Shown piece by piece: positions 1 to 6,800 of a stretch of 8,713 nt of DNA. The DNA lies in NCBI GenBank assembly GCA_013044065.1, contig JABEVA010000113.1, positions 1 through 8,713 of the forward strand, in the 5' to 3' direction. The DNA is from Phycisphaerae bacterium (GTDB lineage: Bacteria > Planctomycetota > Phycisphaerae > WQYP01). Under the pieces are notes generated by a model, which was not told the DNA's origin, did not search any database, and worked only from the letters and a program-made list of their open reading frames with translations. The position numbers and the translations under genes were made by a program. How positions within the stretch are numbered: position 1 is the first letter of the stretch; each line of letters begins with the position of its first letter.

Positions 1-1131
1 ATAGTTTTCGTAGTTGGTTTTCATTTCAGCCAGCGAATCTCCCCCAAATTTTTCCACCATGCTGCGTGCGATTTCAAACGCCACCACCGCTTCGACCACC
101 ACACCCGCAGCCGGTACGGCGCACACATCGCTGCGTTCATAATCGGCCTTGCCACTTTCCTTGGTGATGATGTCCACACTCGGCATCGGCTTTTTCAACA
201 GCGTGCTGATCGGTTTCATCGCCGCCCGCACCACCACCGGCTGTCCGTTGGTCATGCCCCCTTCCAACCCGCCGGCATTATTGCTGGCACGGGTAAAGCC
301 CAGGCAGGCGGAATCCCGCAGCGACGCATCAAACAAAATTGGATCATGCACTTCGGAACCGGGCAGTTCGGCAACCGCAAACCCCAAGCCGATTTCCACG
401 CCTTTAATCGCCTGAATACCCATAATCTCGGCCGCCAGGCGGGAATCCAGCTTCCAATCCCAATGGACGCTGCTGCCCAAACCCAGCGGGCAACCGTACA
501 CGTGTGTTTCCACAATACCCCCCAAGGTATCACCCACCTGTTTGGCTTGCCGGATGAGTTCGATCATGGCGGTTGACGCTGCGGCATCAGGGCAATAAAC
601 CTCGCTGGAAGCACTAAGCTCCCGGATTTTTTCCGGCCCCCAGCCAACATCCACATCCGCCCGGACTTTGCCAATTTGTCGGGTAAAACCTATGACGCAA
701 ATGCCGAATTGATGCAGCAAACTTCGCGCCACCCCCCCTACCGCAACACGATTGGCGGTTTCACGAGCGCTGGCTCGCTCCAGCGTTTCACGGCAATCGG
801 TCATCAACCATTTCACAGCACCCGCCAGATCAGCATGGCCAGGACGGGGCTTTACCAGCGCCGGGGCTGCATCCAGCCGGGAATCTAAATTTGGTATTTC
901 CATCACCACCGGCGAGCCGATGGCTTTTCCACGGCGCACACCGGTAAGAAACCTCACCGCGTCAATTTCGATCCGTTGACGCCCGCCACGGCCATACCCA
1001 CCCTGCCGGCGGCGCAATTCAAGATTAATTACTTCCGAATCCAACGGGAGGCCGGCGGGCAACCCTTCCACAATGCTGATAAGAGCGGGACCATGGGATT
1101 CACCGGCAGTTCGATAGGTTAAAGTAGCCAT
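1..1131 (-). CDS. aroC: Chorismate synthase, 3' end cut by window edge
   Basis: This enzyme converts 5-enolpyruvylshikimate-3-phosphate to chorismate, the last shared step of aromatic amino acid biosynthesis, using reduced FMN in the cytoplasm. I translated 377 codons from the ATG at 1131 to base 1 with no stop or frame break. All three family signatures are visible: GESHG at residues 10-14, ERASARETANRVA at 118-130 and RSDVCAVPAAG at 333-343. The conserved NNAGGLEGGMTNG block lies at 284-296. The family is usually about 350-390 residues, so only a short C-terminal tail should be missing beyond the left edge. The start is fixed by the family N-terminus (MATLTYRTAGESHG). No Shine-Dalgarno sequence precedes it. 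It is the only gene here outside carbohydrate or surface functions and is separated from the upstream sugar porter by 398 nt. Confidence 0.97.
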   Translation of the reverse strand, partial: MATLTYRTAGESHGPALISIVEGLPAGLPLDSEVINLELRRRQGGYGRGGRQRIEIDAVRFLTGVRRGKAIGSPVVMEIPNLDSRLDAAPALVKPRPGHADLAGAVKWLMTDCRETLERASARETANRVAVGGVARSLLHQFGICVIGFTRQIGKVRADVDVGWGPEKIRELSASSEVYCPDAAASTAMIELIRQAKQVGDTLGGIVETHVYGCPLGLGSSVHWDWKLDSRLAAEIMGIQAIKGVEIGLGFAVAELPGSEVHDPILFDASLRDSACLGFTRASNNAGGLEGGMTNGQPVVVRAAMKPISTLLKKPMPSVDIITKESGKADYERSDVCAVPAAGVVVEAVVAFEIARSMVEKFGGDSLAEMKTNYENY

Positions 1132-1140
1132 AGGGTCAAG

Positions 1141-1149
1141 ATTCTACCA
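1141..1149 (-). promoter_or_regulatory. Extended -10 promoter element for aroC (candidate)
   Basis: On the minus strand the bases read TGGTAGAAT, matching the extended -10 form TGnTATAAT with one mismatch. No good -35 is visible at the usual distance, which an extended -10 can tolerate. The hexamer ends nine bases before the aroC ATG, so transcription would start at or just before the start codon. The call rests on the motif alone. Confidence 0.35.
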
Positions 1150-1380
1150 AATACCAAATTTATCGCCATGCCGCTGAACCAATCGCCATTGAGCAACGCC
1201 ATATTTTCTGGCCACTGCTCATCACGGTACTTGACCAGCCGCGAACTCGTCGGCCCTGACCCGGGACCCGCACTTGGGTTACTTTTATGCGATCGACCCG
1301 ATTCAATTCGTCGCGTACCCCGGCCGGATAAATAGATAGGCCAACTTTCATCCGCTTTCTGTCGCACCGTCATCCAGCAC

Positions 1381-1402
1381 GGTCCTGAAGACCTTCGGGA
1401 CC
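1381..1402. repeat. 22-bp near-perfect inverted repeat
   Basis: The plus strand reads GGTCCTGAAG, AC, CTTCGGGACC. The ten-base arms pair completely in plus-strand RNA with one U-G wobble; minus-strand RNA has one C-A mismatch at that place. No T-tract follows on either strand, so it does not look like a standard terminator. It could be a protein-binding dyad or an RNA processing hairpin in the 3' region of the sugar porter transcript. Confidence 0.5.
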
Positions 1403-1529
1403 GCGGCGTAATCTGCTTCCGCCATGCAAAAACCATACCGAATTTCCCTCCTCGCACGCCGCGGCACACTATCATCCATGTATCACCAGCCCCCGAGTGC
1501 GGTACACGCCTGCCTCCTGCCATCGAACC

Positions 1530-2903
1530 TCATAAGGCCCTCGGTCTTTTTCCCGCCCGCCAGTGGTCCTCAATTTGTTCCAGAGTTTTGCCTTTGGTTT
1601 CCGGCACCAGGAAAAATGCAAAACACCAGGCCCCAATGCTCACGGCTCCGAATAACCAAAATGTGCCGGCTTTGCCCAGAATATGCACCAGCGTTAAAAA
1701 TGACACCGCCACAATCAGGTTTGCGCTCCAATTGGCCAAGGTTCCCACGCTCATGGCCCGGCCACGAATGGAGAGCGGGTAAATTTCGGAAAGCACCAGC
1801 CAGAACACCGGCCCCAGACCCACCGCAAACGCGCCTACATAGACCATCAGACTCCCCACCGCGATCCATCCCACAAAGCCAGACAATTGCGGCATCGCAA
1901 ATGCCGCGCCCAATACCGCCAAGCTCAACGTCATTCCCGCCAGACTGATCAATAAAAGCGGCCTGCGACCCACCCGATCAATCAATTGCATGGCCACCAG
2001 GGTAAATACCACGTTGATAACGCCCACGCCCACACTGGCCAGAATGGCTACAGCGGAAGAAGATAAGCCGGCAAACTTGAAAATGGTCGGCGCGTAATAG
2101 ATGACCGTGTTAATGCCGGTGATCTGCTGCATAATGGCCAGCCCCACGCCCACGATCATGGCCATGCGTAACAGCGGACTTGCCAATTCTGACCAGCTCC
2201 CCTTCTGCTGGGCCGCGTTGTGTTCAATGCGAGCCAGTTCGCCATTCACCTCTTCCGGAGATCTAAGTCTTTGGAGTACCGCGCGGGCCTTATCCGGATG
2301 GCCGCGGGCAACGAGCCAGCGTGGGCTGTCCGGAATAAAAAATAAGCCGATGCCGAATATGGCCGCGGGAATCACAGCCCAAGCAAACATCCAGCGCCAT
2401 GCCTGATCCGCGGCCAAGGCATAGTCGATTACATAGGAAATGACAATGCCGATGGTCAGGGCGACTTGATTCAGCGAAACCAGCTTTCCGCGAATGGTCA
2501 CGGGGGCAATTTCGGAAATGTAGAGCGGGGCCACAAATGAGGCGATTCCGATCGCAATACCGGCCATCACGCGTGCGGCAATCAGCGCGGCAGTGTTTGG
2601 GGCCACAGCCGCCGCGATAGCCCCCAGACAAAATGCCATCGCGGTGAGAATCAATAATTTACGTCGGCCAAAGCGATCGGCCAGGAACCCTCCAATGGCC
2701 GCCCCCATCAGCGATCCCAGCAAGACGGCGCTGACCACAATTTCCTCCATGCCCAGCGACAGGGAAAAATCCTTCTTGATAAACAAAATGGCCCCGGAAA
2801 TCACCCCTATGTCGTAGCCGAAAAGCATCCCCCCCATCGCCGACACTCCTGCCGCAAGATACAGGAAGCGTTTCTGGCTGGTATTGGCTTGATCGGCCAT
2901 CAC
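1530..2903 (-). CDS. MFS sugar porter (sugar:H+ symporter family)
   Basis: This is a 12-TM inner-membrane transporter of the sugar porter family (XylE/GalP/AraE type), which moves hexoses or pentoses, usually with a proton. Family marks are all present: GYDIGVISGA at 29-38, RFGRR at 77-81, PDSPRWL at 191-197, the sugar-binding QQITGINTVIYYAP at 259-272, DRVGRRPL at 309-316 and PETKGKTLEQIE at 434-445. The length of about 457 residues is normal. The start is either GTG at 2903 or ATG at 2900. Both lie downstream of AGAAGG (7 or 10 nt away) and overlap the end of the glucoamylase gene, which implies translational coupling. Being last in the glucoamylase operon suggests glucose, or a related sugar, as the substrate, but the sequence does not decide this or the direction of transport. 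Confidence 0.95.
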   Translation of the reverse strand: MMADQANTSQKRFLYLAAGVSAMGGMLFGYDIGVISGAILFIKKDFSLSLGMEEIVVSAVLLGSLMGAAIGGFLADRFGRRKLLILTAMAFCLGAIAAAVAPNTAALIAARVMAGIAIGIASFVAPLYISEIAPVTIRGKLVSLNQVALTIGIVISYVIDYALAADQAWRWMFAWAVIPAAIFGIGLFFIPDSPRWLVARGHPDKARAVLQRLRSPEEVNGELARIEHNAAQQKGSWSELASPLLRMAMIVGVGLAIMQQITGINTVIYYAPTIFKFAGLSSSAVAILASVGVGVINVVFTLVAMQLIDRVGRRPLLLISLAGMTLSLAVLGAAFAMPQLSGFVGWIAVGSLMVYVGAFAVGLGPVFWLVLSEIYPLSIRGRAMSVGTLANWSANLIVAVSFLTLVHILGKAGTFWLFGAVSIGAWCFAFFLVPETKGKTLEQIEDHWRAGKRPRAL

Positions 2904-5371
2904 AATGCTACCTTCTCAGCCGGGCCATTCTTGCATGCAGGTGCGATCTCAACACGAAAGTTAAGACCCTCCCAACGAGCAGCATCAGGCCAATAAAAAG
3001 TGAATTGAACTTGTTGGCCTTCGGCCATCTCCGCGGTTGGTAAATCCACTAAATGAACGCCCAGCCCTGGGCTATGGGTGTGTACATCCTGCATGGTATT
3101 CCAACCGTCCAAAGTCCAGTGGATGATCGCCGGAACCAGCGTCTCGAGGCGCAGAATTTTTCCGGTCGGCAGCGAGCGCAGTTTGTGGTTGAACCGCCAG
3201 GTCAGGCGCGGGGAAACCGTTTTTTCCTTCAGATAGCGTTGCACGGTTTGCGGCGGCATGTCAAACACTCGCCCATCATGCAAGGAACGGCGAAGTTTGA
3301 GATACTCCGCATGGGCCCACACCAGGGGCATGGCCGAACCGGAAGGCCGGCCAAAGTACAGCTCGCGCTGGGGTATATCGGCCGAATCCCAAACTTGCTC
3401 AGGTATAAAGCCGCTCGCGTTGGCAAAGGATTCCAGGGTAGCCTGCAATTGCCGGGCCGATTCCAACCGGCCAGCGGCAATTTCATAGTGCGCCCGCTCG
3501 CCGGTCAGCAACGGCCAACCGCGGCCAATCCCCGTGCCATCAAACGCAGCGCCATCCTCATGTTCTCCATAACCATCATCGTTGTAGCGATGCCAGGTCG
3601 GGCCGGTCGGGGTTTGCACTTTAAGCAACGCGTCGATCATTTTGGCGGTGTCGGCCATGCGCGGATCGTCCCCGGATCGCAAACCAAAACGCACCAGCGC
3701 CAAAGCATCCGGACTTACCAGGTGCATGGCTTTGCGGGTGTCTTCGGCACTGACGACATTTTTAACATGCACCTTTTGGCGAAAACGCCACCCATCCACG
3801 GCAATATTTGCCGGAGCGATTCGCACGTAGTAACCTTCCACCTTGTACGTGCTGCACCAGTCCGTACCGGATACGTATATCCAACGGTCAATGGAGCTAT
3901 GCCATACATCCGCGGTCTGGCGCAGGTACGTGGCGATCGTGCCTTCATGGTTCAAATCAGCCATATCCGCCGCCGCCAGAAGCGCGGCAATTTCCGCGGC
4001 GACGGTAAACGGCGTATAGCCGGGGTCTTCCTCCCAGCGGTCCTGCGAACTAACCGGGCCGTTGAGCACCAGATAACCCGCGGCCTGCCGCACCATCGGC
4101 CAAAAGCGGGCCATATCGCCCTGGGCCAAAGCATTGTGGCGATGGGCCATATCCAGCAGAAGAATGGGCAACGCCGTTTCGTCCATCTGAATGCCAGTCC
4201 AATAGGGTGTGCCATCCGACCACATATTCTGCGGCCAGTGGCCATCCGCCTGCTGTGTGGCCTGTAAATAGCTTAGCGCCCGGCGCACCTCCTCGTGGGC
4301 GCCGGCGGCCAGCAACGCCCCGGCGGCTTCGACCATATCCCGCGACCACACCAGGTGGTAACCGCTTAAATCATCATCTCCTTTGCTGAATCCCCAGGGA
4401 ATGGAAAGACTGGCAATGAAACCGCCGCGCATGGTTTTGGATTCATGCGTGCGCAGTACGCCCAGACTCACCGCGGAAAGATCACCGACCGCCACCTCGC
4501 CTTTCACCAGCGATGCGCGCGTCTTCATCCATTCCTGCCAGCCGTGAACATACTGGTGTTTCGTCTTATCAAAACCATTGCGGAGGCTCGAGCGGGCGGT
4601 TCGGGCTGCTTCTTCGGGGCCTTCACCAAAACCCAGGGCCAGCACAAAACCTCCATGCGATGAGGTCAAATCAATTTCCGCCACCATGGCCACATTGCCG
4701 TTTTCTGCCCGGGTGTACTGCCATTTCATTTGCCTGTGCTCTTCCAAATCCAGCCATCCATCCGATGCCCCCACATAACCGACCGATGCCCTAAGCCAGG
4801 CGGTCGAACATGCCAGCGCCAGCGCGCTGCCTTTGCGCTGGGCAAAAAGCGTCGGCTCACCTTCAAATTGCTCCATCCAGGCGGTATTGCCCTTACCACG
4901 ATTACCCAAATGCGGAGCCAGCAGAACATAAAGCCGATAATCCGATAATCGGCCTTGCAGTGGGGTAAAACGAATGTGCTGGAGGAGTGTATTGCGGTGT
5001 GGATCGGTGATAATTTGCTTTTCAATGTGGTAGCGCCCCGCCGTACAGGTGTTGGAAAGTCCAAAAGCCGGCACTCCATCGGCCATCCAATGGACGACGG
5101 AATCGGTGTGACGTTTTTCTTCGGAGAAAAAATCCTTGCCATCGGTGACAATCAGGCCCATGTCACGGATGCAGGCTTTGTCTATATGGGGGTAATATAC
5201 CTCGTTGACAATGCCGTGACTAAGGGTAAACCATACGCGGCTATCCTTGCCCAAAGCGGTGCCCACGCCGGTTTTGGCGCTGGAGGTCCAACGCGGTGTG
5301 ACGCCGGGGCCGCCGGGAGCGACGCATTCCTTCAGGTTTTTGCTTTCTTTTTGTATTATCACTTCGGTCAT
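2900..5371 (-). CDS. GH15 glucoamylase / glucodextranase-type glucosidase, cytoplasmic
   Basis: This is a bacterial family 15 glycoside hydrolase that releases beta-glucose from the non-reducing ends of alpha-glucans by inversion. Residues about 17-290 form the N-terminal beta-sandwich typical of bacterial glucoamylases and glucodextranases (PGVTPRWTSSAKTGVGTA, SRVWFTLSHGIVNEVYYP, then VTDGKDFFSEEKRHTDS). Residues about 300-700 are the (alpha/alpha)6 barrel, with GYHLVWSRDM at 337-346 and the general-acid segment WTGIQMDE with Glu398. The conserved GRGWPLLTGERAHYE lies at 616-630, and IPEQVWD at 656-662 carries Glu658, which I align with the fungal catalytic base; Glu625 is the less likely alternative. 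A C-terminal beta domain spans about 715-810. The N-terminus (MTEVIIQKESKNLKE) has no signal peptide, so the enzyme should act in the cytoplasm on glycogen or imported maltodextrins. ATGA overlap with the DUF302 gene supports the start. Glucodextranase or trehalase activity remains possible. Confidence 0.95.
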   Translation of the reverse strand: MTEVIIQKESKNLKECVAPGGPGVTPRWTSSAKTGVGTALGKDSRVWFTLSHGIVNEVYYPHIDKACIRDMGLIVTDGKDFFSEEKRHTDSVVHWMADGVPAFGLSNTCTAGRYHIEKQIITDPHRNTLLQHIRFTPLQGRLSDYRLYVLLAPHLGNRGKGNTAWMEQFEGEPTLFAQRKGSALALACSTAWLRASVGYVGASDGWLDLEEHRQMKWQYTRAENGNVAMVAEIDLTSSHGGFVLALGFGEGPEEAARTARSSLRNGFDKTKHQYVHGWQEWMKTRASLVKGEVAVGDLSAVSLGVLRTHESKTMRGGFIASLSIPWGFSKGDDDLSGYHLVWSRDMVEAAGALLAAGAHEEVRRALSYLQATQQADGHWPQNMWSDGTPYWTGIQMDETALPILLLDMAHRHNALAQGDMARFWPMVRQAAGYLVLNGPVSSQDRWEEDPGYTPFTVAAEIAALLAAADMADLNHEGTIATYLRQTADVWHSSIDRWIYVSGTDWCSTYKVEGYYVRIAPANIAVDGWRFRQKVHVKNVVSAEDTRKAMHLVSPDALALVRFGLRSGDDPRMADTAKMIDALLKVQTPTGPTWHRYNDDGYGEHEDGAAFDGTGIGRGWPLLTGERAHYEIAAGRLESARQLQATLESFANASGFIPEQVWDSADIPQRELYFGRPSGSAMPLVWAHAEYLKLRRSLHDGRVFDMPPQTVQRYLKEKTVSPRLTWRFNHKLRSLPTGKILRLETLVPAIIHWTLDGWNTMQDVHTHSPGLGVHLVDLPTAEMAEGQQVQFTFYWPDAARWEGLNFRVEIAPACKNGPAEKVAL

Positions 5372-5823
5372 GGTTGGGCTACCTTCCTTTTCTCGATCGC
5401 GGATTCCTTTCGGTCGGATATCGGGGCAGGTCGACTTGAATTGGCAGCCGCTTCTTTCATGATGGTCATAATTGTGTCCTCCACTTGCTGCGCCATCTCT
5501 TGAAGTTGCGGCGTGTTGAACAGCGCCAGCAGAACCGTCGGCTTCAAAGTCGCCAAAATGGTTTTATCCCGCTGCTGGTAAATGGATATCCGGCATGGCA
5601 GGGCGGTGGACACGCTCATATTTTCATCGAGAGCCTTCTTCGCCCGCACCGGGTCACACACCTCGAAGATCAGACATTCGCGGGCAAACTCCACGCCTTT
5701 TCTGGTCATGGTCTCCTTGAGATTGTGGACCTGCATAACGCCGAAGTGATTGGCCTCAAGTGCGGCCTGCAAGGCAGCCACAGTCTCACCCACCGTTTTG
5801 TCCGTGGATATTGTGAACAACAT
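5368..5823 (-). CDS. DUF302 domain protein
   Basis: This 151-residue soluble protein belongs to the DUF302 family, small alpha/beta proteins of unknown function. The family core is at about 25-97: HFGVMQVHNLKETMTRKG, then the diagnostic IFEVCDPVRAKKAL at 52-65 and TALPCRISIY at 73-82. The two conserved cysteines are Cys56 and Cys77. No signal peptide or membrane segment is visible. The last 20 or so residues are charged and low-complexity (DRKESAIEKRK), probably a disordered tail. The ATG at 5823 has AAAGGA about five bases upstream. The stop overlaps the glucoamylase start by ATGA and the membrane microprotein gene ends 34 bp upstream, so it is the second gene of the operon. DUF302 genes are often seen with redox or metal functions, but nothing here proves that. 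Confidence 0.92.
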   Translation of the reverse strand: MLFTISTDKTVGETVAALQAALEANHFGVMQVHNLKETMTRKGVEFARECLIFEVCDPVRAKKALDENMSVSTALPCRISIYQQRDKTILATLKPTVLLALFNTPQLQEMAQQVEDTIMTIMKEAAANSSRPAPISDRKESAIEKRKVAQP

Positions 5824-5857
5824 ACGGTTCCTTTCATTCCTCGGGCCACCTGCACGA

Positions 5858-5983
5858 TCATTTTTTTAGCAGCTTGATAATCACTATGCCCAGCACAAGC
5901 AGCACCATAATGCCGATTGCCAGCCAAATCCACATCCCTCCGGCCATCCCGCCATTCATCATTCCATTGGCATGATTGATCAT
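5858..5983 (-). CDS. 41-residue single-pass membrane microprotein
   Basis: This small protein has a polar, Met/Gly-rich N-terminus (MINHANGMMNGGMAGG), one strong transmembrane helix at about 17-36 (MWIWLAIGIMVLLVLGIVII) and a short basic end (KLLKK). The positive C-terminus suggests that end faces the cytoplasm. The start at 5983 is set by a clear Shine-Dalgarno GAGGAG at 5991-5996, seven bases upstream. The same frame stays open upstream to 6187, but that extension lacks a ribosome site, has ordinary non-coding composition and would run through the palindrome at 6048-6061. It is the first gene of the operon with DUF302, glucoamylase and sugar porter. Similar Met/Gly-rich one-helix proteins are common in bacteria and usually unannotated. 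Function is unknown; it could anchor or regulate a partner such as the DUF302 protein or the transporter. Confidence 0.8.
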   Translation of the reverse strand: MINHANGMMNGGMAGGMWIWLAIGIMVLLVLGIVIIKLLKK

Positions 5984-6047
5984 GATTAAGCTCCTCTGGT
6001 AATGACGCCTGGCGGCCACGAGCAGACCACCCCTGGCGCACGCAGCA

Positions 6048-6061
6048 GTGCTATATAGCAC
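6048..6061 (-). promoter_or_regulatory. Perfect 14-bp palindrome, candidate operator/-10 of the glucoamylase operon
   Basis: GTGCTATATAGCAC reads the same on both strands. Its centre contains TATATA, which could serve as a -10, but no matching -35 is seen 16-18 bp upstream, so the promoter may need an activator. The site is 65 bp upstream of the first start codon, a normal distance for an operator with a short leader. A dimeric regulator binding here would control the whole operon. The palindrome is seen directly; its function is inferred. Confidence 0.5.
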
Positions 6062-6162
6062 CGGGTTCACAGCCGCAGGGCTTGCCACCGCATCCGCACG
6101 ACCGGGCACCACGCCTTCGGACGCCGGTGCCGTCGGGGAGTTATGACCCCCAGTCGATACCT

Positions 6163-6206
6163 GAAGAAAAAGAATGTGAGGGGCCACAGGGCGCGGCCCC
6201 TCACAT
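6163..6206 (-). terminator. Rho-independent terminator (minus strand)
   Basis: A perfect 12-bp inverted repeat (ATGTGAGGGGCC at 6174-6185 and its complement at 6195-6206) encloses a nine-base loop. On the minus strand it is followed by TCTTTTTCTTC. GC-rich stem plus T-rich tail is the standard form. It lies between the DUF3494 gene and the glucoamylase operon, so it may end a transcript from upstream and insulate the operon. If the operon promoter lies further upstream it would instead act as an attenuator. Confidence 0.8.
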
Positions 6207-6471
6207 AGAAACGGAGGGGGTGAGGAAGAGAGTCGAAGTTAAACCAGTGAAACTTGCAGTGACAAACATTCGCCCTTATACGCATTTCACCATCTCCCGG
6301 ACCGATGCCTGAAACTTTAATGGCGGCCATCGGCGCGGCTCTTTGGTGGCCAGCGCCACGGAAAGATACAATTGCAAACCAGATGCCAATCAAAAAAAAG
6401 CGGCCTATACGTGGGGGTCGCCCAGGTGGATTTATGCTTATTGGCCGGAGAAAACGCACTCAAATAAAATA

Positions 6472-6487
6472 AAAACTTTAAAGTTTT
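6472..6487. repeat. 16-bp perfect AT-rich palindrome
   Basis: AAAACTTTAAAGTTTT is a perfect dyad next to a long A/T-rich run on its left side (from about 6461). It could be a regulator site, part of a promoter or a bidirectional structure. No gene begins nearby in a supportable way. Confidence 0.5.
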
Positions 6488-6572
6488 GGAACGCCATACC
6501 GCCAATCTGGAAATGAATCACTGCGTCATTTCGTCCTACCGCGTCAAATTGACCGGGACAAATTGGAAAGGC

Positions 6573-6597
6573 ATGAAGCTCACGTCTCGAGCTTCAT
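6573..6597. repeat. Inverted repeat with 9-bp arms
   Basis: ATGAAGCTC (6573-6581) is repeated as its exact complement at 6589-6597, with a seven-base loop. The minus-strand flank after the hairpin is only weakly T-rich (GCCTTTCC), so it is a poor terminator on its own. It lies about 290 nt beyond the DUF3494 gene and may be a 3'-region hairpin. Confidence 0.45.
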
Positions 6598-6761
6598 CAA
6601 TAGTGCCGCCGCCCAAGCGGGAGAAAATTGGCGCCAGGGCGGCCACACCGGAGGCAAAAGGCGGGAATACAGACAGAGGACCATCGGCAATGACTTACAT
6701 ACGGCCGGCGGGCCCACCACACGTGTATTCGGCCTCAACGCTCGCTTAATACGTTCTTGAT

Positions 6762-6800
6762 CCAAAAGTGTCACGCACCAGGCGCTGGTGCCTTGGCACC
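6762..6800 (-). terminator. Possible terminator after the DUF3494 gene
   Basis: On the minus strand GCACCA and TGGTGC pair around a five-base loop (6775-6791) and are followed by GTGACACTTTTGG, a weak T-tract. A second hairpin, GGTGCC-TT-GGCACC (6787-6800), overlaps it and shares bases, so the two cannot form together. It sits about 90 nt after the stop at 6886. The tail is short, hence the low confidence. Confidence 0.35.

Larger units (their letters stand above)
1132..1529. other. Intergenic region between sugar porter and aroC
   Basis: This 398-nt stretch holds no gene I can support. Minus-strand reading frames exist: 1348-1425 (25 codons) overlaps 1160-1351 (63 codons) by ATGA, and a longer frame spans 1119-1523. 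None resembles a known family and the longest runs into aroC. A near-perfect dyad lies at 1381-1402. No clear T-tract terminator is seen after the sugar porter stop at 1530. Confidence 0.5.

Noticed and set aside
1119..1523. 134-codon minus-strand frame upstream of aroC
   Set aside because: It overlaps the certain aroC start, is rich in Arg/Trp/Gly from frame-shifted composition and has no family resemblance.
3053..4267. 404-codon open frame on the plus strand
   Set aside because: It lies wholly antisense to the glucoamylase gene, has no recognisable domain and follows from the codon bias of the real gene.
5858..6187. 109-residue version of the membrane microprotein
   Set aside because: The extra 68 residues lack a ribosome site and would span the operator-like palindrome and reach the terminator region; the start at 5983 has GAGGAG at ideal spacing.
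6392..6399. Run of eight A (T8 on the minus strand) as a terminator
   Set aside because: No adequate stem lies directly upstream of it on the minus strand; only a 5-bp pairing with a long loop is possible.
6067..6459. 130-codon minus-strand frame
   Set aside because: It runs through a perfect terminator hairpin, is very basic and irregular, and matches no family.
6486..6749. 87-codon plus-strand frame
   Set aside because: No ribosome site, no family, contains the 6573-6597 hairpin and reads like non-coding composition.
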